Source of the DNA: Trichoplax adhaerens
Taxonomy: Eukaryota > Placozoa > Uniplacotomia > Trichoplacea > Trichoplacidae
Direction: 5' to 3'
NCBI RefSeq assembly: GCF_000150275.1
Contig: NW_002060947.1
Coordinates: 5,433,229 to 5,497,228 of the forward strand
DNA length: 64,000 bases
The notes under the pieces were generated by a model that made no database searches, had not been told where the DNA came from, and was given only the letters and a program-made list of their open reading frames with translations. How positions within the stretch are numbered: position 1 is the stretch's first letter; each line of letters begins with the position of its first letter. Below, one piece after another: positions 25,301 to 38,112 of this stretch. The translations under genes were made by a program, and so were the position numbers.

Positions 25301-28300
25301 CTCTAAAATATGATTCAACATGCCTGATAATTCTAAGATAGCATGCTAAAAGAAGTGCGTAACTTATTCATTAATAATCTCTCGTAATCATTAGACATCA
25401 AGATTGCTAATAAATACTTTATCTTACAAAAATTTGTTATAAAATTTAATATTATTTGTTACATACAGTGTAGTTAGTGTGGTCAAATTCTTCAATTTGA
25501 GTACTTTAGATTCATCAAAAGCGTTACCGGATAAATTCCTAAAGAGAAAATTCTATATTATAGTAATATTAATCTATAAATTACAAAGACTTAAAGTATT
25601 GATAATCTCAGCAAATTGGTTAAAAATGTTTGTTCTTTCATTATGTTGTATAAGACCTTCCTAATTTAATATTTTAATATTAAAAATCCTAGCTAACAAT
25701 TTATGATGTACGTGTATACCAGAAACTAATATCAACTAGTTATCATTAGTGTTCTTTCTACCTATAGAAGTTTGCAAGAATTATTTGTTTAAATGATATT
25801 TTTATGTTTGTAATGATTGACTTACAAGACTTGAAGGCGGATCATCGAGTTGATAGATGGTATAGAATTGACATTGCCATTCGATAAATCTCTGCGATGT
25901 TATAATAGCGATGCCGATAATTAAAACTTCGACAGATGATATTTAAATTAATTACTTAAAATACTTGATATTTAGAGTTATCGGATAACTACAGTACACC
26001 TACAGTTTTGTGATATTTTTCCATATCTCGCTTCCAACTGCTTTGACCTCTGTTATGATATTAGAATCAATTTTCCTGTAAATTGGCATTTATGTATTGT
26101 AAAATAAAATCGAAAATTTTATCTTTGCCAGGATTTCATGATCTATATCGTAATAATTTAAACTATATAATAATTTTAATCGTAAAATACTGTAATGGTC
26201 TTATCAATGATATCATCAATTTCCCATTATTTAAGCATATGACAGAATTTTTTTCAATTTTCTATTCGATAGAATAAGAATTTTATAATTTGAAATCACT
26301 CAATTTAGCTATCGAGATTTTGTAAAAGCTATTAGGATTATAACTTACAGATCTTGTAGAGCAGGACAGAATGATTCAAAAATTTCCGCTGGATTACTTA
26401 TGCGGTTTCCTCCTAGCCAACTAAATAGTATGTAATCATAATTATTGGCATTCGTTAGCACAGTATCTTTTCGGAGAAGACAGACAGTTATTAAAGTTGT
26501 TACATTATTAGGCTATATCGCAACTGAATAAATTAGATAAACAGAGAAATTACTCATGACTACTTTACTCTATGCAACTTACAGATATTTTAATTGATCA
26601 AGTCCACAAAATGCATCTTGACTTATTATTTTAATAGCGTTGTTTCTTATTTGTCTAGTTGAAACATATATGTGCAAAACACTTAGTACTCAGACTAAAA
26701 TAATATCCATTCATTGATACGAGGAAATCTCAACAAAAACTCCAATTTGATATCGCAATCAATTAATTAATTAATGTATTAATGCAAAAATTTGCGTCGA
26801 TATTCTAATGAATTAGCTTACAGTCTTTGTAATTGAGTTAAGCCTTCAAATGGACAGTGTTGAAGATGTACAATATTATTTTCGTCTAAAATGCTGGATA
26901 AGTATCGTGATTTAATATGCAATTCAACATGAATAGTACATAGTAAGCCATATCTATGAATACTTACAGCTTTTGTAGCTGGTTTAAATCTCGGAACATG
27001 CTGTTGTTGATTGATACCAGATAATTATATGATAAATCTCTGTAATTAATAGAAAGTAATCTATTAAACACGAATCAAGAATTCATAGTGTACCATTAAT
27101 TCTACAGCATGTTTTAGTTTGAATGAAGGAATAAAAAGAATATGATCATTTACAATTCCTGCAAAGTTGAAAGACCAATCAACGCATCATCCTCAATTAA
27201 CGAGAGACGGTTGGAGCTTAGATCACTAATTAAATATGATAGATTTGAAGGATTTTGGTTAGTTTTCGTTATTTTATCGTCTATTCTTAACTTACTTAAA
27301 CTAAAAGTCACATTTTAAATTGATTATTTACACACTACTGCACGAATTTCACTGTATATAATGTCATAAGCTGCGCATACATTGTTTCTATCGTCTTCAA
27401 GCCTTCCAAAACACGATTTTCTAATCTGCTAATTTCGTTTACTGATAGATCTCTAGGCATCATTAATCGAATTTTAAGCAATTAATACCACAATCATCTT
27501 CTTGAAATGCTTGCTATGAATTATAAATGTTCTTGAAGACTATTTACAATGTTTTCAATTGCACCAAATCCTGGAATTGATTGGGCTTCAAGCCAGTGAT
27601 TTTGTTAAAATATAGATTTCTGGGGTAATGACGATCAGAAATATTATATGACATTAAATTCTGTTTTAATGATTGTTACTCTACGCAAATATAGCAATTG
27701 CACTGCGAAATTTAATTTTCAAAATTTTTACAGCGAAATCATAAACTTACAAAGTCTGCAATTGATTAAGCCCTTGAAATGTCACATTTACCATGAAACG
27801 GATATTGTTATATGGCAATTGCCTGCCACAAAATATGGTTAATATTATTAGTAAGTACAAGTTTGTTATTTGCTATAAGATTATAGAGAGATTTAAGAAA
27901 AGAATTTTTTTTGTTGATCAAAAATGTTTCTGCTCAATTCTGTTTCAAATTAGTAATTTCCGATTTACAATATCATTATGGAATAAGAATCATCATTACT
28001 AAATACAGAATAGCAATGACTATGAAAGTAAGCAATTTAGCCGCAATCTTTGACCGCATTATAATAAGGACAGATATATCGAAGCGAAGCTTTGAAAACT
28101 GCGATAGGAATATTATGACTATACAGTAGATATGTAATAGTGAACAGTAATTAATTTTCTCTAGCTTCATTAAGTAGCACATTTATATCCGTAGCTTCTT
28201 AAAATAAGGCAAATTCAGAAGGCAATTTAAGAACGACAAAGCTATTGCAGATTTCCGTGAAAAGCTGCCGAAATAGCTAGTAATGTTTATTCTATAAACT

Positions 28301-31300
28301 AGCTAATTCTAGAAACTGATTATCTCTTGTTAGAAAATTGAACGGGAATACTTATAATCTCTACCAAATCGAATTGTAGGTAAAAAAGAACTTACAAATT
28401 TTGTAAGGAATTCAGCTGTTGTTGAGAGAAAAATTGTCCTTGAATTGTTTGTAATACTCCATTTGAAACTAATCTAAAAGTCCGAATGAATTTCTAAATG
28501 ACCCTTGATATCACTACTAACGTACAGCCTCAATTTAGCCAATAGTTTAAAGCCTATGCTATTTATTCGGACTTACAATGTTCTGAGCTTACGTAATGGG
28601 TAGAATATCTCAGGTTCAAGGGCTAAAATATTATTCTGTTCTATATTCCTACAGATATTTTGCAGAAAAGATATCGGTAACGATTAAATATTGATAATAT
28701 AGTAAGAATTTTATAGCTAAAGCATTATTCATCGCGATCTAATACACTATAAATATTTCATAATAAAAATTAGTTTAACATCATTACTAGTCATTTGACT
28801 CCCATCTATTAAATTATCGATGTAATCTAAGCGGATTTAAATTAATAAAATGGATAATATAGCTTTCGATTTTTGTATCTTAGGAAGTACGAGATATTTC
28901 CTACAAAATTTGTCATCGGATCGAATACCACCTTATTTGATGGTAAAACTAGTAATAGCAAATTTGTGAGCAATAAGTATTTGTGAATTAATTCATAAAC
29001 CAACTCACAAAAAAAGTAATCCTGAGCAATCGCTAAGGCTTTTCGGTTCAATCCATTTTATCCGACATCCTTCTAAATTTCTGTAATATTAAATTTAGGT
29101 ACTTAGAATATTTAAAACTTTCGTCTTTGGTCCAAAATGTGCTACTTAATAATACAAGTAGCTTTCACGTCAATTTTTTGTATGGATATTTATACAAAAT
29201 GGTTCAGTTATGACTTACAAACTTTTAAGTTTAAATAAATTTTTAAATGTCGTAGAATTAATTCTCTGAATATTATTCCTTGCTAAAGATCTGTCAATGA
29301 TCGAAATCGGATTCAAATAAAAATTAGAAGATTGATTAAAGAAATTTAAGAGACTGGCAAATCGTGAAAATCGTCCCTTAGATAAATTATTTACAGTATC
29401 GACTTTTCTAAATTACGTTAACTATGTTCTGATACTTACAAATGGGCCAGAGAAGGTAATCTGGTAAATGCTCCATCAGTAATTGAGTTAATTTCATTTT
29501 CATTTAATAACCTAGAAATATTCGACCGTAAGATTGCAAATTAAGTTTTTAGGTATATTTTAAAACATCAAATTTTTAAAGTGCTTGGTACATGCTATAA
29601 TAACAAAGATAAAACATGAATATACTATATGAAATAGCCTTACAGTGTTTCTAAACTTGTCAAATGAAACATTTTAGCATTTATCATGCTTAACCGATTA
29701 CCAGCTAAATTTCTGGTCATAAATAGAAATTAGATTAGCATCTAAATTAACACTACTGAATTATTAAAAATTCGAAACTGATTAATTATTCGAAAATCTT
29801 ACATAGTTCGCAAAAATTTGAAACCATTGTTATTAAACGCGTCTTTCCCAATATCTTTAATTCTACAGTTGCTAGCTGAACTACAAAATTAAAAGTTAGC
29901 AGACAAAAGATTAGCCCTACAGAGCATTCCATTCTACTGTACGTGTATGCAGGATACCAGAATCAAATCATTTAAAATAATATACTACAATGTTTCACAG
30001 TTTAAATTTTACTACTTCTTTTTGAGAAACATTACAGTATAGTTGTGATCTAAATGTACTACCGGATAATTATTTTTAAGTGAAATTAAGAGTTAAAGTT
30101 GATTTCGTTTTAATTAGTCAAAGTTATATAAATTCGTAACTAACACTTGCATATGATGATTATCAACTAATAATCTACGACTTATTATTAGTTATTACGT
30201 TAATAAAACGGGAACATATGATTATTTCCAAACTGAAAATCCTCCTTCTCTAATTATATAATACTATCACGGTATGATTGCAATTTCCTGTAATTCAACT
30301 GCTGTAATATAAGACATAAAGCTAGATACCATTAGATTATGCAATATGACAGAAACCTAATTAATTTCTGAAGATTTATGTAGAATTGTAGTTTTCTTCA
30401 AACTAGATAAATAACAATATATTACATCAGATAAATTATCTCATTCTACTAAATTTTTAGAAAGATGAAGAGAATGCAAGGATAAATTATTCCCATAATT
30501 ACCAGGTATAAAAATTAAAGCCATTTATCATTAAGAAACTTACAAATATACGAGCTGTGTCAGACCGGCAATGATACCAAGGCGAATTGATGTTATGGGA
30601 TTGTTATTAAGGGATCTAATTTAATTCAAATCATTAATATACCACATGAAAGTATATTGGTAGAAAAACAGTCTCTACTATATCGTCAATTACTGGTAAA
30701 TTCAGTAACGAAAGGGAAGATGTTTTATTATACGTCATTACAGTGATATTAGGTTTGCCAAATCATCAAATGTTCCGTCTTCAATGTAAGTTATAGAATT
30801 TCTTGATAAAGATCTAATTAAAAGGCAAATAATAAAAATTTTTTTTATTGCCGATTTATTGATAAAGTTAAGTTTCTTCTCATAGTAGATCATTTTCATC
30901 TAGAAGTAATTTACAATTGTTTTAAATTTGATAATCCCGAAAACATTCCTCTGTTTACTTCAACCAAAGAGTTGATTTCCAGCGTTCTACGTTAATAATA
31001 ACAAAAGCTAACATATCAATTTTTCGTATCATTTCTTGAATAGTTATTAGCTGCGAATATACTATTCTATTATAGTAAATTTTATAAGCGTTTACTATGG
31101 ATTATCTTGCTTTCTAATATAGATTTATTAAATCACTATCAACTACTCTCTACGATGAAATCATAAAATCAATTACATTAAAGGTAGTCAAATTTTTAAA
31201 TGAAGTATGATCAACTATTGACTTTGTTGATTGTATAGTTAAAGGTATAATGTTGAATAGACAGTAAACCCAGATAAGTATTTGATAGGCAAAACAGAAA

Positions 31301-33281
31301 TAGAGCTCGCAATCCAACACTTCCATTATTAGCCAAACTCGTTATTTTAACGGGTATATACTGCTAGTGAGATATGAAATTATTTCTAAAAATCCTTCGT
31401 TAAGGTTTATCAATACTAGTAAAGTTTTTGGATATCCTTGTTTATATTTATTCACCACTTGTTCAATAAAAATACGCGTATTTATAATAAATGGAAGGTA
31501 AATGGCATAAGTTTTTCTATATAATGTACGTATTCTTACAGATTTGTGAGGTATTGCAAGTTTTGAAATGATCCGTTACATATTGTTTTAATCTTGTTTG
31601 CAGCCAAATTTCTGTATATCCGGATTAATAAATAGTTGACAATCGTTAAATAATTAATTAAAAAATGACTCAAAGTATCCATTGATAAAATACACTCATC
31701 TATCCGAGATGAAAAACAAGCTTACAATATTAAGAGCCCACGTAATCCATAAAATGTTTTATTACAAATTTCTTCAATAGCATTGCTGGCTAAATTCCTT
31801 TATGAAAATATAACGTATTAATTATGAATAATAACTAGTTCATCGTTTACATTAGTGTCAATTAGTACACATTATTTTACTAAAAGAAATGTGAATTTAA
31901 AAATGCCCTCAACTCTAAAGATTATCAAGCATTACAGGTTTATGAGATTAGGAATCCATAGAAATGGATTTTCGTCCATAGAATCGATTGAGTTGTCATC
32001 TACGAATCTTTCAAATATAGCAGATAAAAATATCCAAAAATAGCGAGGTGAAAAAGTGGTTTTAAAGTAAGTGTCAATAAAATAAATCATAGCGAAAAAG
32101 GACGTACAACTCTCTCAGATTTGGTATTCCAATGAAATGTTCATTGCGAATACGCTCGACTTTATTGGCTTGTAAGTTTCTAGAGATAGGTCAAATTAAT
32201 AGACCAGAGCAAATTCAGTATTTAACAGAATAAAATGATGCAAATAATTCTATATTCGATTTATAGCTCGGCCATGAAAATTAAAAGAAAGTAATGTATT
32301 TATTTTAGGATCGTAAAAATTGTTGAAGTCTGTTCTTATTTGAAATATTTACAAAAAAATACAGTTAAAATATATATGTGTAAAACTTCTAACGTATCGT
32401 AGGGTAATATAACAATATTATTATATTTTTAGCACTAATATGAGTATACTTATCATTAGAATCTCAACCAGATTACATACCAATTTATCCATGTGTCCAA
32501 TTAGATACATAGCTGGCATTACATGCATTTTACTGTTTATATTACTGTAATTTACAGGAAATTGATCAGAATTTATAGTTACGCCTTGCACACGAGATAA
32601 TTTCAAAGTAATAATCAAATTGAATAAGGCGTTACTAGTAGTAATTAATGTATTAATTTAATTTTTATTTTGGAATAGAATATATATATAAGTTTACAGC
32701 TATTAATAACGCCTTCTAGATGGTTTAAAGAAAATTTGATTTGACAACACTGCTAGGATAAATCGTCAATAACTACATATTTCAAAGTTATTAGATAATC
32801 CAACATGTACAAAGACAACGATATTATGGCGTAATGCGATAAAACTTACCTCGATTTCAAATTAGTTGTTACTCTATAACTAAGAAATATTATTTGGGTT
32901 CATAAATTCATATTCAATAGTTATGAACAAGTCGCTTAGTTTTTTAAAGCGTAATTACTGTCAATTTTTGTCAAGGTGTTAATTTTGTATCCCTCTTAGT
33001 AGCTCGAAATATGAAAGTTGTCAGGATCTGTATACATGTACACAATGATGTATACAAGTTCGTAACTAATAATTACAACTAGTTCATTGTAACTCTACCT
33101 AAGCTTCAGTAATACTTATAAATAGTGTAAGGTATGATTGTAGGTATGACAACGATTCTAACTTCAATTTAATAATGCAAGGTGTTATAAATTGCATCAT
33201 AAAATATACTCACAGCGTAGTCAAATTGCTCAAGCCACTAAAAGTTCGATTGGAAAGATATTCGACGTCATTATGGATTAT
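15027..33281 (-). CDS. Giant leucine-rich-repeat GPCR (LGR, relaxin-receptor-like 7TM); 37 LRR exons plus one 7TM exon, 5' end missing
   Basis: One minus-strand gene reads from an array of single-repeat exons (19008-33281) into a terminal 7TM exon (15027-16320). Every LRR exon except the uncertain 5'-most one starts with the third base of a codon, and all 37 end after the second base. The last LRR exon (19079-19008, donor GTTAGT) joins the 7TM exon in frame across a 2.7 kb intron. The visible coding length is about 1,327 residues. Repeats follow the pattern L..N.I..L....F..L..L..L of LGR ectodomains. Family knowledge: LGRs bind protein hormones or R-spondins through about 9-17 LRRs, so 37 would be exceptional if all are included. 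No signal peptide, LDLa module or start codon was found upstream of 33.3 kb. It is possible that not all cassettes enter one transcript. Confidence 0.85.
16321..19007 (-). other. 2.7 kb intron before the 7TM exon
   Basis: Donor GTTAGT at 19007 and acceptor TTCTAG at 16321 are compatible in phase, so no exon is needed between them. I see no additional LRR or hinge exon in it. The minus-strand open frame at 16993-17280 has no receptor-like motif. Confidence 0.6.
19008..24589 (-). CDS. LGR receptor: LRR exons, membrane-proximal group (14 exons)
   Basis: Exons in plus coordinates: 19008-19079, 19310-19387, 19652-19738, 20046-20117, 20226-20315, 20408-20479, 21734-21799, 22632-22703, 22798-22869, 22984-23055, 23797-23868, 24097-24162, 24308-24379 and 24509-24589. 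Lengths are 72 nt for eight of them and 66, 78, 81, 87 or 90 for the rest, all multiples of three. Examples of readings: DISGNDIISLPVEFF, NLGNNDIRVILSGAF, DLQGNSIITLEAS and DLSHNNLHRLDKN. The exon at 19652-19738 carries WCNLNTVGRDCF, a two-cysteine segment suggesting a capping or specialised repeat. Donors are mostly GTAAG or GTGAG. The gap at 21312-21361 could hide another exon. Confidence 0.85.
23090..23640. repeat. Tandem duplication of about 305 bp within an LGR intron
   Basis: About 23090-23335 and 23395-23640 are diverged direct copies. Shared words include AGCTATCCGTA followed by GATAAGAGATAG (23311-23335 and 23616-23640), and aligned stretches such as TGAGTGATGAGGAATTG with TAAGTGATGCTGAATTG. 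The duplication starts just 5' in plus coordinates of the exon at 22984-23055 but does not contain an LRR exon. Confidence 0.7.
25467..33281 (-). CDS. LGR receptor: LRR exons, distal group (23 exons)
   Basis: Exons in plus coordinates: 25467-25538, 25826-25891, 26349-26420, 26583-26654, 26822-26893, 26968-27039, 27154-27225, 27381-27452, 27548-27619, 27751-27822, 28396-28473, 28577-28648, 29219-29290, 29440-29511, 29644-29712, 29803-29871, 30544-30615, 30742-30813, 30915-30986, 31540-31611, 31726-31797, 32108-32179 and 33214-33281. Most are exactly 72 nt (24 codons). Readings include NLAANKIKTICNGSFQNL, SLARNNIQRINSTTF, DLSSNRLSLIEDDAL and SLSRNSITYIEDGTF. The 5'-most exon (33214-33281) differs: its end is phase 2 like the rest, but its acceptor gives an incoming phase of 0 or 1, so it may be the entry repeat next to an unseen N-terminal exon. 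Confidence 0.85.
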
Positions 33282-36200
33282 CTGTCCTATTTCATTATTA
33301 AAAGTGTTACAAATTCATATTTCTACTTATAATATCAGCTTTTGCTATTTCTGAAATATCAATTTATATATACATATGCAACAGTTAAATAGTACAGAAT
33401 ACAGTATCCATCAACTCCACATAACGGTATAGACATACAATATTTGCAAGTTCGGATATCGCAAAAAGCTATAAGGTGGTAATAGCTCCAAATAACTGTT
33501 TCTAATCCACCTGTAATTATAATAAATAATATGCTTGAATTAAGCTTTTATGGGGTGGTATGGAATAGGGTATTTTCATTTGAAAATTTTCTTTATAACA
33601 TTAGCGATAAGCTTTGAATTACATGTTTGTCTTCGTTTTATCCGTTGTGCTCAATTGGATAACAGAGATTGATATATCAACGCAACTGATCGATTGATTG
33701 TTACAAGTACAGCCAGTGACGCAAGTCGAGGAAGTAGCTAGAGAAAAGTTAAAGGTATTAAAATTTTAGCAGATATCTTAGATAGAGCAACTGTTACGAT
33801 AATTAAAACTCTTTTTCATATGATCAGTCTAGTCAAATGGAGAAGGAAGCTGCTATCCAGTAAACTTACCGTTAGGTAAAAGGGCAATACATATTACTAT
33901 TGACAGAGGGAGCATATACGTTGAAAGTGATATATAGCCCATCATTACTTACATTTAGCTAAATAAGATTGAAAAGAAACCTTATTATTATCATTATTAT
34001 TACCTATATATTTGTTATGAATCATATGCTGTTTCGTATAAAAAATTTAATAAATTTCGATTAAACGTGATTTTACGTAGCTAACATTGGCTGCATAATA
34101 TTAATATAAAACTGATCGTAATCTATGTATCATACTCTGAAATAAAAATAACTGGCAATTTTAAACATTTTAATTTTTAAATTTTAATCAAGTACAAGTA
34201 AACGGTGCTGATAACTGAAAATGTTAGATTATATCGTTGTTGAAATTGTGTATTAGAATAGATATTTTAAGATGCAATCGAGTACATCAGATGCCTGACA
34301 CTTCTATCTTTAAAGATCTTTTAATGATTTCTAAATTGAAATCTCCTTGAAGAAACGAAACGAAATTTGATGATAGATTCTAACCTTTATTCGTTCAGTT
34401 TTAACCTTTGTTTTAGCGTAACAATTTGATCGTAATAGGTGAAATTGCCAGAAATTATAATATTTTTGTTATAAGGTTAATCGGCTAGTAGAAGAATTGG
34501 TGAATTTCATTGTACAACATTGATATAAGTAGATATTTAAACATTTGCATCGATTGCTAAACTAACTAAAAGCTTTCTTGATGAAAAGCGCCTTTAATCA
34601 ATCTAATCACAACGGATAATCTAGAGAAAGCTTTTTAATGGACAATTTCCTGAAATTACGGAAAATGCAATGGCGATTATATTTCGAAATTTTGATTTAA
34701 TTTAAATTGGCATGTGATTAGATCCAATAATAATTTGCTAATAATTGCATATGATGTCATAAACGACTTCATACGCTATTCATTGTTGGATAAAATTCTC
34801 CTTATTTTCCTTTACAATGGATTAATTAGTGACTGCTAACATGACGCCATTTATACAAATAGATCATGAAAATCATATAAGTATTTTATAATATCATTTA
34901 CTATTGGAATTGGTATTAATTTTGTTTTCTCCTATTTATTATTTAAGCAATATATAGCAATCATACCGTCTTTACAATTGTGTTGAAATAAGACAAAAAA
35001 TTTTACCATATGCTTACTTCTATAAACATATTGAAAAATTGGGCTTGGTCTGCAATAACGAATTGTGCAAGGTTACCAGGCATCATTATAACAGCTGATT
35101 CTATACTAGCTACAGTATATGACTCTCAATATCTTATGATAGCTCTTCATTTTGACAATTTTACTCCGTGGTATTGTATAAATATGAATGGTTTTTGCAC
35201 GCTTGTTATAGTAACAGTATTTGCTGAGAGCTCAAGGCACTCCAACTAAAGTTCTAATAGTATACCCTGTTTACGACTAATAATTTTCTTTATTACTTGG
35301 TATTCTCTTAACCAATCACTATCGATATCGTATACATCTATCACGTTAGATAGTAATCGCTTGGTAATTTTGTTCATCATGGTAGAATTATATGGTAGAA
35401 TTATAGGTAACTTTACTGCAATAGTTGTTCTATTATCCGGCTAATGCTACAGTAGTGAGATAACAAGCAACAATAATATGTATATCTTATTGTCACAAAA
35501 CTACTTTGCAACCAGATAAAGTAATGTATGATCAATAAGTCAATTCCTTGAACCACGTATCAAGAAACGATATCTACACTATCAGAAACACTTTTGCTCT
35601 ATTAGCAAACTAGACAAAGACTTAAACGCCTCGTATTCTGCGTTAAACACTAAGTTTAAGAATCGACTTTATTACACGATATACTTCATTTATATACAGT
35701 ACTCTTCCTCAATAGTTCATGAATCATAGTTAGTACGATTGACTTTGGAATCATTCACTGAATTAGATAATAATTTTAGCTACTGCTCCCTTAATACAGA
35801 CAACAGTATTTACAAACATAGACATATGATGACTAATACAGAATAGTCAGATTACGATAAGTCTCCTATCACAGAACATTTCGACGATAATTTACAATCT
35901 ACCATAAGTAAGTTACAATCACAATGATTCGAACTGTAATTAGATAATTTGCATTCCTACTATAACTATTAATTTCAGTATGTGTACATGTGTCACTGTC
36001 ATAAAAAGTCAGTACTATGTTAAAACACAGTATATCCAAATTAGAAGTTAACTAAATAAGGACTAGCTAACAGAATTATCCTAACATAGATATTTCTACT
36101 CTAATACAGTATATAACACTGTCACACTTATCTACATATACTTGTATATAATACAGATATTTATTAGATGGGAATAAGAACGCCTTAGCAATACAGTACA

Positions 36201-37176
36201 ATTCTTTATATATTTTTATTATCATCACCCATGCGTGTATTTCAGATGCAATTCTAGTCCTTTCTTGATTTCAATCGTCAATTCTTAACCACATTACAAC
36301 AATTTAATTATCTATTTTTCAAATGGGATAATTTCTCCTACTAAAAACTTCTGTTTACTCACTTTCTCTTTCATGATATTCTCATTTCAAGATTAAATTA
36401 AAACCGGATGTAGGGTGTTTTACTAAAAAATTTTCTTGAAGAGTAAATATTTGTAGTAAATTTCTGTATACCAGCAATGCGTATGTAAATAAATCAAGCA
36501 TCACCATAACTTTGTACTACATTATTGTTACGGAGCTTGATGCTCCTTGATAAGTGGCTAGTAGTAAAGCTGTCAACCTATCGTTGGACTCGATTTTTAT
36601 AGTATGGGAACAAGTTCGTTTTCCTTTACTGAGGGTCTGCGGAGTTAGTCGAGGAACCTTAAGAGTAGATAGTTTACTTTATGTACGATCACGAAAGCTG
36701 TTTTGTGACAATTATTTAGGTTTGTTACAACTACGATTGCAACACAAACGACTAACGAATACTACAAGATCGATTTCCAATCAATTTCTCAATCGTCCCA
36801 CCAATTGAGCTAAGCCCTACAGCAATTAACTATAAGTCTGTGAGCGTTTACAAAGGTTAGACAACGATGTGCTAGATCGTCTCTCAAACTAGTATCCAAA
36901 ATCTCGTACAAAAACAATCAACAGCTGTGTACGGCAACTTAAGTTCATTTCTCAGCAAGTACAAATGTTCCCTCCAACATCTAAACCGAATATGATATTT
37001 CTAGAAATCTTCAGATCAAGATAACCTAAACCCAGTTTAGATGAGTTATCCAATCACACAATGACAACGCATGCTAAATATTTCCAACACGACTACACTT
37101 AACCTTAATCAAAAACAATCAATTACTTCACCAAGTCTAAACATAGACAACCGGAAAATACATAAGATGATTCACC

Positions 37177-37622
37177 TATTTTCTAGCAGTCTTTGCACGA
37201 CAGTACTATACAAATGATGACTAGGCATGATTTCGTAGCTCAATTTAATTGCTAATTTTCTACAGCCCTGTTACGGCTATGTCATACTGAATGCTTGCAT
37301 AATGAATTCTACTGTTTGTATATATCACTGCTATGCAAAATTGATAATTTTGCTATGACAATTTTGCATAGCAGTGGATATATATATCGTTCATTTCAGT
37401 ATTGTGTACAGTTCGCCTAAGTATTGTCGAACACGATATCATGTAGTCATAAGCATTACCATAATATCATACTACATTAACGCTAGCCATGGACAACGAG
37501 GGAAATAATTCCCAAATAGATCATGCAATTTACATATTTTCTAGCAGTCCTTGCACTTTAGTACTATACGAATGATGACTAAGCGTGATTTCATTGCTAA
37601 ATTTGTCGCTAATTTTATTATA
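37177..37622. repeat. Hairpin flanked by about 90 bp direct repeats
   Basis: Direct copies containing TTTTCTAGCAGTC then TTGCAC, and ACTATAC then AATGATGACTA, lie at about 37177-37265 and 37535-37622. Between them, 37319-37384 is an inverted repeat: ATCACTGCTATGCAAAATTG pairs with CAATTTTGCATAGCAGTGGAT around a loop of about 15 nt (37344-37358). Together they could be one element with direct terminal repeats and a central hairpin, or unrelated neighbours. Confidence 0.7.
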
Positions 37623-38112
37623 CTGTCTAAAAAGATGCTCATTGCTCAAAGGCAGCGATCATGTTCGAGTAAAAGGTGCAGTACAACGAGGGTGTCCAAT
37701 ACTCAGTGTCCTGGACGAGAGACAGTATAGCAGCAATGGACCCACTAGGTGTAATTTTGTCATTGGTTACTACCAGCTGCTCATACCATAGTAAACTATA
37801 ATACTGTTGTCATGGTAAAATTGTAATAGGAATGATTTGTACAGTACTGCCATACGTAAACTAGGCTAGTGGAAGTTTCTGCCTGCTTCTTGCTTAGCTC
37901 TTTCCATTATGCCATCAAGAAATCTGTGACTCTATAATTTCAACAAGAAAAATGGCTGAAACTGATGCAGTAAACGATGGTTTGTAATTCATGATAGTCA
38001 AATTTCTTAACAAGATTGTTTCTACCTTCTTAATAGCAGCAATGATTGCATCGAAGGATGCAATGTTATGATCGTCCTAGAAGGATCATATTCCTGCATA
38101 TTTCTACCTCAA

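Noticed and set aside
25260-25345. Minus-strand LELSGMLNHILEAL stretch as another LRR exon
   Set aside because: The acceptor phase and donor do not match the phase-2 rule and there is no good GT donor; may be a chance or heavily decayed repeat.
15027-33281. Splitting the LRR array into a separate secreted LRR protein gene plus a short GPCR gene
   Set aside because: The last LRR exon and the 7TM exon agree in phase, the 7TM exon starts directly with an LGR hinge, and no stop or polyadenylation site was found between them; still testable by transcripts.
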